Shown piece by piece: positions 54,078 through 62,953 of a stretch of DNA of 64,000 nt. The notes under the pieces were generated by a model. The model was not told the origin of the DNA, searched no databases, and was given only the letters and a program-made list of their open reading frames with translations. This DNA comes from Muriicola marianensis. GTDB lineage: Bacteria > Bacteroidota > Bacteroidia > Flavobacteriales > Flavobacteriaceae. The stretch is from assembly GCF_014638095.1 (NCBI RefSeq), contig NZ_BMFH01000001.1, positions 1,559,227-1,623,226 of the forward strand, in the 5' to 3' direction. Both the position numbers and the translations under genes were made by a program. Every line of letters starts with the position of its first letter. Positions within the stretch are counted from its first letter, which is position 1.

Positions 54078-55064
54078 TTAGAAATCAGCGTCGAAACTGA
54101 TCTTCTGAGAATCTGTATCTTTTTCCTTATTGAGGACGCCTGCCTTTTGATATTCGGATACGCGTTTCTCGAAGAAATTGGTTTTCCCCTGAAGGGAGAT
54201 CATATCCATAAAATCAAAAGGATTGGTAGAGTTGTATACCTTTTCACATCCGAGTTCTACAAGCAGACGGTCTGTGACAAACTCGAGGTATTGAGTCATC
54301 AATTTTGCGTTCATCCCGATAAGGCTTACGGGGAGAGACTCGGTGATAAATTCCCTTTCTATGTTCAGGGCATCCACAATGATCTCGGTTATTCGTTTTT
54401 TAGGCACCTTGTTGACCAGGTGTTTGTTGTGCAGATGAACGGCGTAGTCGCAGTGCATTCCTTCGTCCCTGGAGATCAATTCATTGGAGAAGGTCAGTCC
54501 GGGCATTAGGCCTCTCTTCTTCAGCCAGAAAATAGAACAGAAGGCTCCGGAGAAAAAGATTCCTTCAACGGCAGCGAAGGCGATCAACCTCTCGGCAAAG
54601 CTTGGGGACTCTATCCACTTCAGGGCCCAGTCGGCCTTTTTCTTTATCGCAGGGAAGTTCTCTATGGCCTTGAAAAGAACATTTTTTTCCTTTTCATCTT
54701 TTACATAGGTGTCTATCAGAAGGGAATAGGTCTCAGAATGGATGTTTTCCATCATGATCTGAAAACCGTAGAAGAATTTGGCCTCTGTATACTGCACTTC
54801 GTTCACGAAGTTCTCAGCCAGGTTCTCATTCACGATCCCGTCAGAGGCGGCAAAGAAGGCCAGGATGTGTTTGATGAAGTACTTTTCATCTGCATTGAGC
54901 TTATTGTTCCAGTCGGAAAGGTCCTGATGCAGGTCGATCTCCTCAGCAGTCCAGAAACACGCCTCGCATTTCTTGTACCATTCCCACAGGTCGTGATGTT
55001 TGATCGGGAATATTACAAATCTGTCTTCATTTTCCTGCAAGATGGGTTCTACGACGTCTGACAT
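54078..55064 (-). CDS. nrdB: Ribonucleoside-diphosphate reductase, beta subunit (class Ia)
   Basis: 328 residues of the ferritin-like R2 fold. Metal ligands are visible as the ENIHSETYS segment, which carries Glu and His with the radical Tyr four residues after the His as in E. coli Tyr122, and as the [12 protein letters not shown] and [13 protein letters not shown] helices. It houses the di-metal site and stable tyrosyl radical. It precedes nrdA on the same strand, the reverse of the E. coli order and usual in Bacteroidota. An inverted repeat AACAC-AAC-GTGTT at 55187-55199, about 125 bp upstream, is possibly regulatory. Confidence 0.95.
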   Translation of the reverse strand: MSDVVEPILQENEDRFVIFPIKHHDLWEWYKKCEACFWTAEEIDLHQDLSDWNNKLNADEKYFIKHILAFFAASDGIVNENLAENFVNEVQYTEAKFFYGFQIMMENIHSETYSLLIDTYVKDEKEKNVLFKAIENFPAIKKKADWALKWIESPSFAERLIAFAAVEGIFFSGAFCSIFWLKKRGLMPGLTFSNELISRDEGMHCDYAVHLHNKHLVNKVPKKRITEIIVDALNIEREFITESLPVSLIGMNAKLMTQYLEFVTDRLLVELGCEKVYNSTNPFDFMDMISLQGKTNFFEKRVSEYQKAGVLNKEKDTDSQKISFDADF

Positions 55065-55212
55065 TTTTTAAGCTGTATTTAGAGTTAGTATTGAGGTGAA
55101 AAAGTGCTTCGAGTTGGGACTAACAAAGATTCAAAAATGTTATTAAACTGTAAAGTCTGTTTTAAGATAACGCGACCAAAGTTTTTAACACAACGTGTTG
55201 AAATCTAGGCTC

Positions 55213-55246
55213 GCCGGTTGTAGCTTCGGCCCTAAGCGAAACCGGC
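55213..55246. other. Stem-loop in the nrdB upstream gap, unknown role
   Basis: GCCGGTT (55213-55219) and AACCGGC (55240-55246) form a perfect 7-bp outer stem; inside it GCTT (55223-55226) can pair with AAGC (55234-55237). No T run follows directly, so it is not a standard terminator. The GC-rich hairpin stands out in the AT-rich 470-bp stretch 55065-55533, where I see no supported gene. Read on the minus strand a 28-codon frame crosses it; a gene remnant or small RNA is possible. Confidence 0.35.
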
Positions 55247-55533
55247 ATAAACTGATATTTTTTTGAAATGCTTGAACAGGAAGAAGTCTAACCAGGGAGT
55301 ATATTTTGGGATACTATTCGGTATACTGGCTGGCAAGTCTCTGGGTGCAGTTACGAACCCTCATTAGTTGGAGGTCCGGATGATCATTTTGATAGTATCG
55401 ATATCGAGCCGGAGTCGGCAATTACATCCCGGAAAAATCAATTTAAAAGCGTAAGAAAGAGAATAAAAAATGCGGAGCTCAGGTAGAAATCCGCATGATA
55501 TTCTTTAAAAATGAGAGGAAAGGGTATAGATCC

Positions 55534-55689
55534 TTATGGAGTATCGTTGGCAGCAGGTAACATTTCCTGAAGCGCGAGTTCCTGCTGACCCATTTCGGAT
55601 TTGACAGCCTCTCTTTCCCTGTTCTCAATGATAGACGCGACCGCGAGTACGAACACGAAGAGAAGGAATAAAAGAACACACTTTTTCAT
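55534..55689 (-). CDS. Small membrane-anchored protein, 51 residues
   Basis: ATG at 55689 opens a 51-codon frame with a clear pattern: MKK, a hydrophobic stretch of about 17 residues (VLLFLLFVFVLAVASII), then a polar, Glu/Gln/Arg-rich tail ending in Asn-Asp-Thr-Pro. This is the layout of a signal-anchored small protein. No family is recognised. It stands alone between the nrdB gap and the DUF3109 gene. Evidence is the plausible N-terminus and clean composition; a chance frame remains possible. Confidence 0.55.
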   Translation of the reverse strand: MKKCVLLFLLFVFVLAVASIIENREREAVKSEMGQQELALQEMLPAANDTP

Positions 55690-55836
55690 GGTCTTAACTG
55701 GTTAGATTATCTATCCTCAGCTCTAATCAAATCCTTTAAATAAGATCGGATTTTAAACCAAGGGAATCTAAGCTAGTCAATGAGAGAGGTCCCTGAAAAA
55801 ATACTCCATAAACGGTATAAAAAATCTGTGAAATAC

Positions 55837-56412
55837 CTAGCTCGTGGTGCGGTGTTGTCTTGCTACTTCCTCCAGTTCAGCGTACCATCGCTCCCCAAAT
55901 TTGCGGATCAGGGCATCCCTGACGAATTTGTACACGGGAACCTGAAGCTGCTCCCCGAGTTCACAAGCGGGATCGCAGAGCTGCCATTTGTGATAATTCA
56001 CAGCAGTAAGAGAAGAATATTCCGTAACCCGAACCGGATACAGGTGGCAGGAAACAGGTTTCCTCCAGGCGGTGGCCCCACGGTTGAACGCTTCCTCTAT
56101 TCCGCATTTCGCCACACCATCGGCATTGAATACGGTGTAGGCACATTCCTTTCCCTGGATCAGAGGCGTTTCACTTTCCCCATCTTCCCCTATCACCCAG
56201 GTTCCCTGCGACTCAATAGCCTTGATGCCTTCGGGTCTCAGGAAGGGTTTTACATCGGAATAGATGGCCTCCAAAATCTCCGTTTCACTTTCCTCCAGGG
56301 GTGCGCCCGCATCACCATCTACACAGCATGCCCCTTTACAGGCAGTGAGATTGCAAACAAAGTCCTTCTCGATGATCTCTTCGGATACCAGGGTTTTTCC
56401 TAACTGGAACAT
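55837..56412 (-). CDS. DUF3109 family cysteine-rich protein
   Basis: 191 residues. Cysteine pattern CNLTACKGACCVDGDAG near the N-terminus (about residues 20-36), then KECAYTVF, AKCGIEEAF, VSCHLYPVR and LCDPACELGE. It resembles the CxxxCxxxCC-type zinc or iron-sulfur cluster proteins of the UPF0153/YkgJ group, and the DUF3109 family in Bacteroidota has this length. Function unknown; metal binding is very likely. A long frame on the opposite strand (55780-56403) is an artefact of this gene, since it lacks any recognisable pattern. Confidence 0.85.
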   Translation of the reverse strand: MFQLGKTLVSEEIIEKDFVCNLTACKGACCVDGDAGAPLEESETEILEAIYSDVKPFLRPEGIKAIESQGTWVIGEDGESETPLIQGKECAYTVFNADGVAKCGIEEAFNRGATAWRKPVSCHLYPVRVTEYSSLTAVNYHKWQLCDPACELGEQLQVPVYKFVRDALIRKFGERWYAELEEVARQHRTTS

Positions 56413-56507
56413 AGGTTTACGAATAGTTCACAAAGATATCCTGATTCTCAGAACATATTGCCATATTATTTCAGTTTTACTCCACTATGGATGCAAAAAA
56501 TATATAG

Positions 56508-56515
56508 TACTTTTG
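56508..56515 (+). promoter_or_regulatory. Putative marC-family gene -7 element
   Basis: TACTTTTG matches TAnnTTTG and lies 23 bp before ATG 56539. Its presence argues against the in-frame upstream starts at 56458 and 56491 for the downstream gene. No clear TTG partner is visible at 17-23 nt. Confidence 0.45.
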
Positions 56516-56538
56516 CACCGTTTTTAACGCCTGAAGGT

Positions 56539-57114
56539 ATGCACCTGAATTTTCGCGAAATTGCAACGGCCAGTATTATCCTCTTTGCGGTCATAGATAT
56601 CGTTGGTAGTATTCCCATCATAATTGATCTGAGGAAAAAGGTGGGGCATATTCACTCAGAAAGGGCATCCATCATCGCAGGCTGCATCATGGTGGCCTTC
56701 CTTTTTGTGGGAGAGGAGATCCTAAACCTTATCCGTATCGATGTGTATTCCTTCGCCGTCGCCGGTGCATTTATTATTTTTTTCCTGGCCATTGAAATGA
56801 TCCTGGGTATTACCCTCTACCGGGATGAAGAGCCGAGTTCTGCCTCCGTGGTACCCATCGCATTTCCGCTGATCGCTGGTGCCGGAACCATGACCGCCCT
56901 GCTGTCGCTCAGGGCAGAATTCTACGTGGAGAACATTATTGTGGCTATTATCGTGAATATCATCTTTGTCTACCTCGTATTGAAATCATCGGCAAAAATA
57001 GAACGTGTACTGGGCAAAGGCGGACTCGGAGTCATCAGGAAGGTCTTCGGGGTGATCCTCCTGGCCATAGCGGTAAAACTCTTTGCCACAAACATCAATC
57101 AGTTATTTCCTTAA
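56539..57114 (+). CDS. MarC family integral membrane protein
   Basis: 191 residues from ATG 56539. Six hydrophobic segments are seen, with the family pattern AVIDIVGSIPIIIDL near residue 20 and AFPLIAGAGTMTALL near 115. Despite the name, MarC proteins have no proven role in multiple antibiotic resistance; a transport or amino-acid export role has been suggested for relatives. A -7 element between the upstream in-frame ATGs and this start supports the choice. It is followed 30 bp later by a small membrane protein gene. Confidence 0.87.
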   Translation: MHLNFREIATASIILFAVIDIVGSIPIIIDLRKKVGHIHSERASIIAGCIMVAFLFVGEEILNLIRIDVYSFAVAGAFIIFFLAIEMILGITLYRDEEPSSASVVPIAFPLIAGAGTMTALLSLRAEFYVENIIVAIIVNIIFVYLVLKSSAKIERVLGKGGLGVIRKVFGVILLAIAVKLFATNINQLFP

Positions 57115-57144
57115 GGAAGTAGAGGAATCAAAAAAAGCCGTGCA

Positions 57145-57345
57145 ATGAATAAGAAATTTTCCATCGTACTGATCATCCTGGCCTTAGCCCTGATCGCCTA
57201 CAATGTAACCGTCATCGACTTTAATGACCCTCTGGGAGAAGACAGCATTATCGCTGTCATCGGAGTAGTGGCGGCCCTTTGCGCCATCATGCTTTTGCTT
57301 ATCCTTCTCGCCTCGCAAAAAATACAGGATAAACTGAAGGACTAA
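57145..57345 (+). CDS. Small two-helix membrane protein
   Basis: 66 residues. Two hydrophobic stretches (about 5-24 and 34-57) are joined by an acidic loop (FNDPLGEDS) and followed by a Lys-rich end. The layout matches many unnamed small inner-membrane proteins of flavobacteria, and it resembles the 91-residue protein after the CLC gene in plan. It is probably co-transcribed with the MarC-type gene. Function unknown. Confidence 0.6.
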   Translation: MNKKFSIVLIILALALIAYNVTVIDFNDPLGEDSIIAVIGVVAALCAIMLLLILLASQKIQDKLKD

Positions 57346-57365
57346 TGAAGTAAAATAGGAAAATT

Positions 57366-58979
57366 TCAATCCTCTAGAGATGGTTTCTCGGCTTGAATGG
57401 TTGGAGCATCCAATTCGAGTACCTTCTGCAGCATGAGATCGATCTCCCCTTTGATCTTGGCACTGAGATTTTCAGAAAACAACTGTTCAGCCAGGGCTGC
57501 CTTGAGGTACAATTTGATCCGCTCATCGTACTGATAGAAGTCCATCGTAATATTGCTCTCCAGGGCAAAATCTACAAACTTCTCAAAGAGGATATCATCG
57601 ACCCTGAAATTTCTTACAAAATCATCTTCGGTATACGAAGCATAACGCTCCCTGTCTTCCTCTAGATGCTCAAAGATAAAACGGGAGATAAATCCGAGGC
57701 TTTCCATACTCTTAATGGTCTCCACCTCCATATTTCCGATAGGTACAAAAACATCGGGGATAATTCCTCCGCCCCCGTAGACCACCTTGCCCTTAGGGGT
57801 AGTGAACTTGAGAGAATCCGCCACCTTAATACTGTCGGCAGAGACGAGTTCCCCATTTTCATATCGTTCCTCGAACCGCTCGTAATAGTCTTCACTACCG
57901 TTGTGGTAGTCTCGCTGAATTGAGCGCCCTGTAGGTGTATAATACCTGGATACCGTCAGCCGCACCGCAGAACCGTCGCCCAGGGCCATTTCTCTTTGTA
58001 CCAGCCCTTTCCCAAACGAACGCCTGCCGACGATCGTGCCGATATCATTATCCTGTAAAGCCCCGGCGATGATCTCACTGGCCGAAGCCGAGCGTTCGTT
58101 GATCAGCACATATACGGGTTTGTCCTCAAAACTACCGGCATCAGTGGCATACATCTTCTCGATCTTGCCTTTCTTGTTCTTGGTAAAAAGGATGAGTTTC
58201 CCTTCCTGCAGGAATTCATCGGCCATCTGTTCTGCAATCCCCAAATACCCTCCGGGATTATCCCTGAGGTCCAGGGTTAGTTTCTTCGCTCCGGAACGCT
58301 GTAATTCCCTGAGGGCTTTCCTGAATTCCCTGAATGTAGTTTCCGCAAACCTGTTGATCTTGATATAACCCATATCAGGAGATAGCATATAGTAGGCTTC
58401 CACGCTTCTAATGGGCACCCTGTCTCGCTGAAGGGTCACATCAAAAAATCGGTTCTCTTTTTTCCGATATACCCTGAGATTCACTGTAGAACCGCTCTCC
58501 CCTTTCAGTGTACTCACGATCTTCCTGCTGGGCAGGTTCTTGCCGTAGAGCGTGTCCCCGTCTGCCACCATGATCCGGTCACCGGGCTCTATGCCTTTCA
58601 GGAAGCTCGGTCCGTTTTCTATGGTCCTGATCACGGTGATGGTATCCTTGTACATGTAAAAGTTGATGCCAATACCCACGAAATCCCCCTTCATATTTTC
58701 GGATACCTGGGTGAGTTCCTCCTTTGGAATGTATACAGAATGAGGATCCAGCTTGTCGAGGATATTATTTACAGTGACATCCACAATGCTATCCGTATTG
58801 ATATCGTCTACATACTCGTAGTCGATATAATCAATAAGCCTGTTGAGTTTGTCTTTTTTGGAATTGGTTGTAAAAAGCTTTTCAGGGGAGTCATTGAAAT
58901 TCAGCTTTCCCCCAATCAGAATACCCAAGGCAAGTGCCAGGGCGATCACTGCAGGCCATATGTAATGATATCTCTTCAT
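57366..58979 (-). CDS. S41 family C-terminal processing peptidase
   Basis: 537 residues with one N-terminal membrane anchor (about 7-24). A PDZ domain (about 85-180, GIGINFYMYKD, GDRIMVADGD) leads into the S41 core with LDLRDNPGG, ERSASASE (probable nucleophile Ser299) and RSFGKGLVQ (general base Lys324). It should degrade or trim proteins in the periplasm in the CtpA/Prc manner. The C-terminal 120 residues (about 420-537) form a helical extension. It shares the strand with the dCMP deaminase gene 6 bp upstream. Confidence 0.92.
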   Translation of the reverse strand: MKRYHYIWPAVIALALALGILIGGKLNFNDSPEKLFTTNSKKDKLNRLIDYIDYEYVDDINTDSIVDVTVNNILDKLDPHSVYIPKEELTQVSENMKGDFVGIGINFYMYKDTITVIRTIENGPSFLKGIEPGDRIMVADGDTLYGKNLPSRKIVSTLKGESGSTVNLRVYRKKENRFFDVTLQRDRVPIRSVEAYYMLSPDMGYIKINRFAETTFREFRKALRELQRSGAKKLTLDLRDNPGGYLGIAEQMADEFLQEGKLILFTKNKKGKIEKMYATDAGSFEDKPVYVLINERSASASEIIAGALQDNDIGTIVGRRSFGKGLVQREMALGDGSAVRLTVSRYYTPTGRSIQRDYHNGSEDYYERFEERYENGELVSADSIKVADSLKFTTPKGKVVYGGGGIIPDVFVPIGNMEVETIKSMESLGFISRFIFEHLEEDRERYASYTEDDFVRNFRVDDILFEKFVDFALESNITMDFYQYDERIKLYLKAALAEQLFSENLSAKIKGEIDLMLQKVLELDAPTIQAEKPSLED

Positions 58980-58985
58980 GAGTCC

Positions 58986-59426
58986 TTACGCATTGTCTTC
59001 GTGGATCTCCGGCAGATGTTCCAGTACAACCCCCGCCTTCTCTAAAAATTCCAGTCCGCTGTTGTCCTTGTACACGATCTGATAGACCACACGTTTTATG
59101 CCAGACTGGTGTATGAGTTTGCTGCATTCCCTGCAGGGAGAAAGGGTAATGTACAAAGTGGCGCCCTCACAGGACTGAGTTGAAGAGGCCACTTTAGAAA
59201 TGGCATTGGCTTCCGCATGCAAGACGTACCATTTGGTGTACCCTTCTTCGTCTTCGCAAATATTCTCAAATCCTGTCGGGGTACCATTATACCCATCGGA
59301 GATGATCATCCGGTCCTTGACAATGATGGCACCTACCCTTTTTCTCACGCAATAGGAAAGCTTTCCCCATTCGTGTGCCATCCTCAAATAGGCCTTATCG
59401 TATTTTCGCTGCTTTTTCTTGGTCAC
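58986..59426 (-). CDS. dCMP deaminase family protein (ComEB-like)
   Basis: 146 residues from a GTG start at 59426, which gives the usual Lys-rich KYDKAYLRMAHEWGKLS N-terminus. Zinc site: HAEANAI (His70, Glu72) and SPCRECSK (Cys98, Cys101). The enzyme deaminates dCMP to dUMP, feeding thymidylate synthesis, which fits the nrdAB and dGTPase genes elsewhere in the window. It is translated just ahead of the S41 peptidase gene. Lineage relatives annotated ComEB have the same activity and need not be related to competence. Confidence 0.9.
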   Translation of the reverse strand: MTKKKQRKYDKAYLRMAHEWGKLSYCVRKRVGAIIVKDRMIISDGYNGTPTGFENICEDEEGYTKWYVLHAEANAISKVASSTQSCEGATLYITLSPCRECSKLIHQSGIKRVVYQIVYKDNSGLEFLEKAGVVLEHLPEIHEDNA

Positions 59427-59542
59427 TTCTAAGCGGATATACTATTGTCTCAGATGGCGATCACGCACTAAGATACCGGCTTTGCCAGAGTTCGCCAACC
59501 GATTATGGTTAATATTTAATTAAAACCGTTGAGCCGCACCTT

Positions 59543-60127
59543 TCACCACGGCCATGTATTGATGATCATGGGAATAGTGATGGCGATCACCAGAGCCGTT
59601 GTCCCGATGATAAAATACCTGCGGGGTACCTTCAAAATCCCTTCCAGCAGGGCTGCAAATAGTAGAACGCCGAGAATCACAATAAGTTGTGAGAGTTCTA
59701 TCCCCATTGCAAAACCCAGGAGTGGATTCAATTTCTCTTCCTCCCCGGCCATAAGCATCTTAAAATAATTTGAAAACCCAAAGCCGTGAATCAATCCAAA
59801 AAAAACTGTGGCAACTGCCTGCATTTTAAAGCTGAGATCACTGTGTTCCTTCAATCCTTCCCTGAGGTTGAACAGGGCGGTCAAAAGGATGGTAACCGGG
59901 ATCAGGAATTCTATCAGGGCCACATCCACCTCTGCAATCCCATAGACAGAAAATGCAAGGGAAAGGCAATGGGCTACAGTAAAGATGGTCACCAGGGTGA
60001 GTACCTGCTTCCACATCCTGAACGTGTAAGGGATGGTCAGGGCCATAAGGAAGAGGATATGGTCATACGCATTTAGATCCAGCACATGGCCGAGCCCTAA
60101 TTCTATATAAAATCCGAAACTACCCAT
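59543..60127 (-). CDS. HupE/UreJ family membrane protein
   Basis: 194 residues with six to seven hydrophobic helices. The N-terminal FGLGHVLDLNAYDHILFLMALTI-like region has the HxxxxxDH pattern of HupE/UreJ, and a second GLIHGFGFSN motif lies near residue 120. The family is linked to nickel or cobalt handling, but no hydrogenase or urease gene is nearby, so here only transport of a metal ion is suggested. It lies 9 bp downstream of the TerB-DnaJ protein gene. Confidence 0.85.
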   Translation of the reverse strand: MGSFGFYIELGLGHVLDLNAYDHILFLMALTIPYTFRMWKQVLTLVTIFTVAHCLSLAFSVYGIAEVDVALIEFLIPVTILLTALFNLREGLKEHSDLSFKMQAVATVFFGLIHGFGFSNYFKMLMAGEEEKLNPLLGFAMGIELSQLIVILGVLLFAALLEGILKVPRRYFIIGTTALVIAITIPMIINTWPW

Positions 60128-60136
60128 GTTTAACGG

Positions 60137-60868
60137 TTATATCCCCCTCTCCCTCTGTATCTGTTCGTAGGCCTTCTGTACCTCCTTGAATTTCTCCTCG
60201 GCCCCTTTCTTGATGGCTTCGTTCTCTGTATTGACACGGTCCGGATGGTACTTTTTGGCCATGGTCCTGTACGCCTTCTTTACTTCATCATCGGTAGCAG
60301 TCTTATCGATCTCCAGGATCTTGTAAGCGTTGTCTGCTGCTTTTACGAACATGGCCTGAATACTTTCGTAGTCGATCCGCCCTATACGTAAATAGCCTGC
60401 GATCTCCCGGATCTTGTCTATCTCTTTTGCGCTGATGGACCCGTCTGACTGGGCGATGGCGAATAAAAAGTGCAGGAGCTGGAGCCTGACTTCGTACCGG
60501 GTGCGCTGGTTGAGGTAATTACAGATGCGCTGCGCCGAGATCTCCCGTTTCTTGATCACCTCGTTGAACGTCCTGAAAATGGCGTTGGCCTTTTCCTTCC
60601 CATAGGTTTGGAGGAAGTACTGCCGAACGTAATCGAGTTCACGCTGGCTGACCTGCCCATCGGCCTTGATGACTATGGAACAGAGGGAGAGCAGGTTGAG
60701 TTCAAAATCGGCTGGAGTTACCTTCTGACGGGACAGGTCCTGAAAAATAGTCCTTGCACCAGACCCGGAGCCCATACTGTCCATCACGCTTCCTAAAAAG
60801 AAGCCGATAATGGCCCCCGGCAAGCGAAATAAGAAGTATCCGAGAATGGCTGCAATCCAGCGAATCAT
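60137..60868 (-). CDS. TerB and DnaJ domain protein (DjlA-like)
   Basis: 243 residues from ATG 60868. One N-terminal membrane segment with Gly-rich face ([17 protein letters not shown]), a TerB-type helical domain (about 60-160, [19 protein letters not shown]), and a C-terminal J domain with [20 protein letters not shown] and the HPD motif (YHPDRV). This is the DjlA plan: a membrane-bound co-chaperone that recruits DnaK. The frame is open far upstream, but that part overlaps the divergent bacilliredoxin gene and has no good start. Confidence 0.88.
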   Translation of the reverse strand: MIRWIAAILGYFLFRLPGAIIGFFLGSVMDSMGSGSGARTIFQDLSRQKVTPADFELNLLSLCSIVIKADGQVSQRELDYVRQYFLQTYGKEKANAIFRTFNEVIKKREISAQRICNYLNQRTRYEVRLQLLHFLFAIAQSDGSISAKEIDKIREIAGYLRIGRIDYESIQAMFVKAADNAYKILEIDKTATDDEVKKAYRTMAKKYHPDRVNTENEAIKKGAEEKFKEVQKAYEQIQRERGI

Positions 60869-60930
60869 AAAAAAATTTTGGCAAAGATAGGATTTAGCAA
60901 AGAAAAGCGGGGGCAGTGTTAAGAAAGCTT

Positions 60931-60964
60931 TGGCTAGAAAATAGTAGTTATTCCTTATCTTTGC
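60931..60964 (+). promoter_or_regulatory. Promoter of the bacilliredoxin gene
   Basis: TTG (60931-60933) and TATCTTTG (60957-60964), with a 23-nt spacer, match the flavobacterial consensus. The ATG lies 20 bp downstream. Confidence 0.6.
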
Positions 60965-60983
60965 CCCAATAAAAAATAAGACT

Positions 60984-61394
60984 ATGTATCCCGCAGAATT
61001 GATAAAACCCATGAGAGACGACCTTGCATCCGCAGGGTTCGAGGAATTGTTCACCGCAGAGGCTGTTGAAAAGGCCATCCACCAGGAGGGTACTACCCTG
61101 GTGGTAGTCAACTCCGTCTGTGGATGTGCGGCTGCCAATGCAAGACCGGCCGCCAAGATGAGCCTCAGAAACGAGAAAAAACCGGATCACCTGATCACTG
61201 TTTTCGCAGGGGTGGATACGGAAGCCGTAGATGCAGCCAGAAACCTGATGGTCCCCTTTCCTCCATCTTCCCCCAGCATGGCGCTGTTTAGGAATGGAGA
61301 ACTGGTCCACATGATCGAAAGGCACCATATTGAAGGTCGTCCTGCCGAAATGATCGCTGAAAACCTCACAGAGGCTTATGACGAATTTTGCTGA
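60984..61394 (+). CDS. Bacilliredoxin, BrxA/BrxB (YphP) family
   Basis: 136 residues, matching the family length. The redox centre CGC (Cys46-Gly-Cys48) lies in [13 protein letters not shown], typical of bacilliredoxins that remove bacillithiol from protein cysteines. Its presence suggests that this organism makes bacillithiol, as other Bacteroidota do. It has its own promoter and a terminator 24 bp downstream. Specificity for bacillithiol over glutathione is from family knowledge. Confidence 0.9.
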   Translation: MYPAELIKPMRDDLASAGFEELFTAEAVEKAIHQEGTTLVVVNSVCGCAAANARPAAKMSLRNEKKPDHLITVFAGVDTEAVDAARNLMVPFPPSSPSMALFRNGELVHMIERHHIEGRPAEMIAENLTEAYDEFC

Positions 61395-61417
61395 TCCGCA
61401 GGTAGTAAAATAAAATG

Positions 61418-61452
61418 AACCGCACCTTCTTAAGTGCGGTTTTTTATTTTTG
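61418..61452 (+). terminator. Terminator after bacilliredoxin, its T-tract overlapping the next promoter
   Basis: Stem AACCGCAC (61418-61425) and GTGCGGTT (61434-61441), 8-nt loop, then a T-rich tract. TATTTTTG (61445-61452) within this tract matches TAnnTTTG and lies 4 bp before the acyltransferase ATG at 61457. Confidence 0.75.
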
Positions 61453-61456
61453 TGGA

Positions 61457-62194
61457 ATGCGAAAGATCCTGGCTTATCCCCTGACCGTTCTTTATTTCCT
61501 GATTTTCGGGATCACCCTCCTTATTTTTCATCCCATTCAGTGGTTCTGTCTTAGGGTTTTTGGATACAACGCCCATAAAAAGAGCGTAAGTATTCTCAAC
61601 CTGGTCCTCATATGGTGCACCTATATCCTGGGAACGCGGTACACCTTTATCAATAAAAACACCATCCCCAATGACAAACCGTTAATCATCGTATCTAACC
61701 ACCAGAGCATGAATGATATTCCTCCTATCATCTGGTACATGAGGCGCCATCATCCCAAATTCGTGAGCAAGATTGAGCTCGGAAAAGGCATTCCCAGCGT
61801 CTCCTTCAACCTCAGACACGGTGGCTCTGTTCTTATAGACAGGAAGGACAGCAAGCAGGCCCTTGCGGCCATTGCAAGACTGGGAGTGTACATCGAAAAG
61901 CACAACCGAAGTGCCGTCATATTCCCTGAGGGAACCCGAAGCCGGACAGGAGAACCCAAGAAATTCCAGACCACAGGCCTTAAGGTATTGATGAAAAATG
62001 CCCCTTCTGCCCTCCTCGTCCCCATCAGCATCAACAACTCATGGAAAATGCTTCGCTACGGCAAATTTCCATACGGCATTGGCTCCCACCTTATTTTTAA
62101 AGTACACCCCCCTATTCCCAACACGGGAGATCCGGAAGCGATCATTGCGCAGGCAGAAGAACTCATTAAAAAAGATATCCTCCCTCACTCATGA
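61457..62194 (+). CDS. plsC: 1-acyl-sn-glycerol-3-phosphate acyltransferase (PlsC family)
   Basis: 245 residues from ATG 61457. One N-terminal membrane segment (about 5-28) precedes the acyltransferase motifs NHQSMNDI (His82-x4-Asp87) and FPEGTRSRTGEPKKF (around residue 155), and a LLVPISINNSW motif. The enzyme transfers an acyl chain to lysophosphatidate, giving phosphatidate for phospholipids. It has 4-bp overlap with the HD-domain gene, so they are coupled. The promoter -7 element is only 4 bp away, suggesting a leaderless mRNA. The in-frame ATG at 61415 would lie inside the terminator and is rejected. Confidence 0.9.
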   Translation: MRKILAYPLTVLYFLIFGITLLIFHPIQWFCLRVFGYNAHKKSVSILNLVLIWCTYILGTRYTFINKNTIPNDKPLIIVSNHQSMNDIPPIIWYMRRHHPKFVSKIELGKGIPSVSFNLRHGGSVLIDRKDSKQALAAIARLGVYIEKHNRSAVIFPEGTRSRTGEPKKFQTTGLKVLMKNAPSALLVPISINNSWKMLRYGKFPYGIGSHLIFKVHPPIPNTGDPEAIIAQAEELIKKDILPHS

Positions 62195-62850
62195 ACACCA
62201 CCGAGATCGTAGAGTCTACTATTGAATTTGTCAGGGAAACCCTTGGCGATGCAGAGGCAGGGCACGATTGGTTCCACACTCAACGCGTCTTCAGAAATGC
62301 TCTTTTACTGGCAAAGGATGAAGATGTCGATATTCTTGTGGTAAGCCTCGGGGCCCTTTTGCACGATATTGCAGATGCCAAATTTCACGATGGGGACGAA
62401 AGCATTGGACCCCGCATGGCTAAGGAATTCCTGAATTCCATAGGAGTGGAAAGTGAAATCATTGATAAAGTGTGCTTTATCATAGAGGAGATATCCTTTA
62501 AGAATTCCATCGGCCGGAAAAAGAAAACGGACCTTCCCCTGGAACTGCAGGTGGTGCAGGACGCGGACCGTCTGGATGCGCTAGGGGCCATCGGTGTAGC
62601 CAGGGCCTTCCAATACGGAGGCCATAAAAACCGGAAAATATACGACCCGGACATCTCCCCGAATTTAAAAATGGACAAGGAGACTTACAAAAAATCGGAA
62701 GGGCCCACTATCAATCACTTTTATGAAAAGTTACTGTTGCTCAAAGACAGGATGAACACGCAGACCGGGAAGAGGATAGCCACCCAAAGACATGAATTCC
62801 TGTTGAGCTACCTGGAACAGTTCTACGCAGAGTGGAACGGAGAAAGATGA
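62191..62850 (+). CDS. HD-domain phosphohydrolase (YedJ-like)
   Basis: 219 residues. The HD signature is complete: HDWFHTQRV (His25, His29), LLHDIADAKFHDGD (His58-Asp59), and a late QDADRLDALGAIGVAR. This is the arrangement of the small YedJ/YpgQ-type HD hydrolases, which act on nucleotides or other phosphate monoesters and diphosphates. It overlaps plsC by 4 bp and probably shares its promoter. The substrate is unknown. Confidence 0.87.
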   Translation: MNTTEIVESTIEFVRETLGDAEAGHDWFHTQRVFRNALLLAKDEDVDILVVSLGALLHDIADAKFHDGDESIGPRMAKEFLNSIGVESEIIDKVCFIIEEISFKNSIGRKKKTDLPLELQVVQDADRLDALGAIGVARAFQYGGHKNRKIYDPDISPNLKMDKETYKKSEGPTINHFYEKLLLLKDRMNTQTGKRIATQRHEFLLSYLEQFYAEWNGER

Positions 62851-62953
62851 TCGCCTATAGTCCGGTACTTTCCCTTGCCCGGATCACATATCGAGCCAGG
62901 TCCCTTTACGAGAATTCTTTTTTTGTATCTTCCGAAATCAAAAAATCTCATTT

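Noticed and set aside
55187-55199. AACAC-AAC-GTGTT repeat as an NrdR box before nrdB
   Set aside because: Shorter than and different from the NrdR consensus, only one copy, and about 125 bp from the start codon.
55249-55480. Decayed GIY-YIG or other gene remnant
   Set aside because: Several frames give short peptide runs but none has a recognisable motif long enough to claim.
55780-56403. 207-codon plus-strand frame
   Set aside because: It is opposite the DUF3109 gene, whose cysteine pattern is clear; the plus-strand product has no family features.
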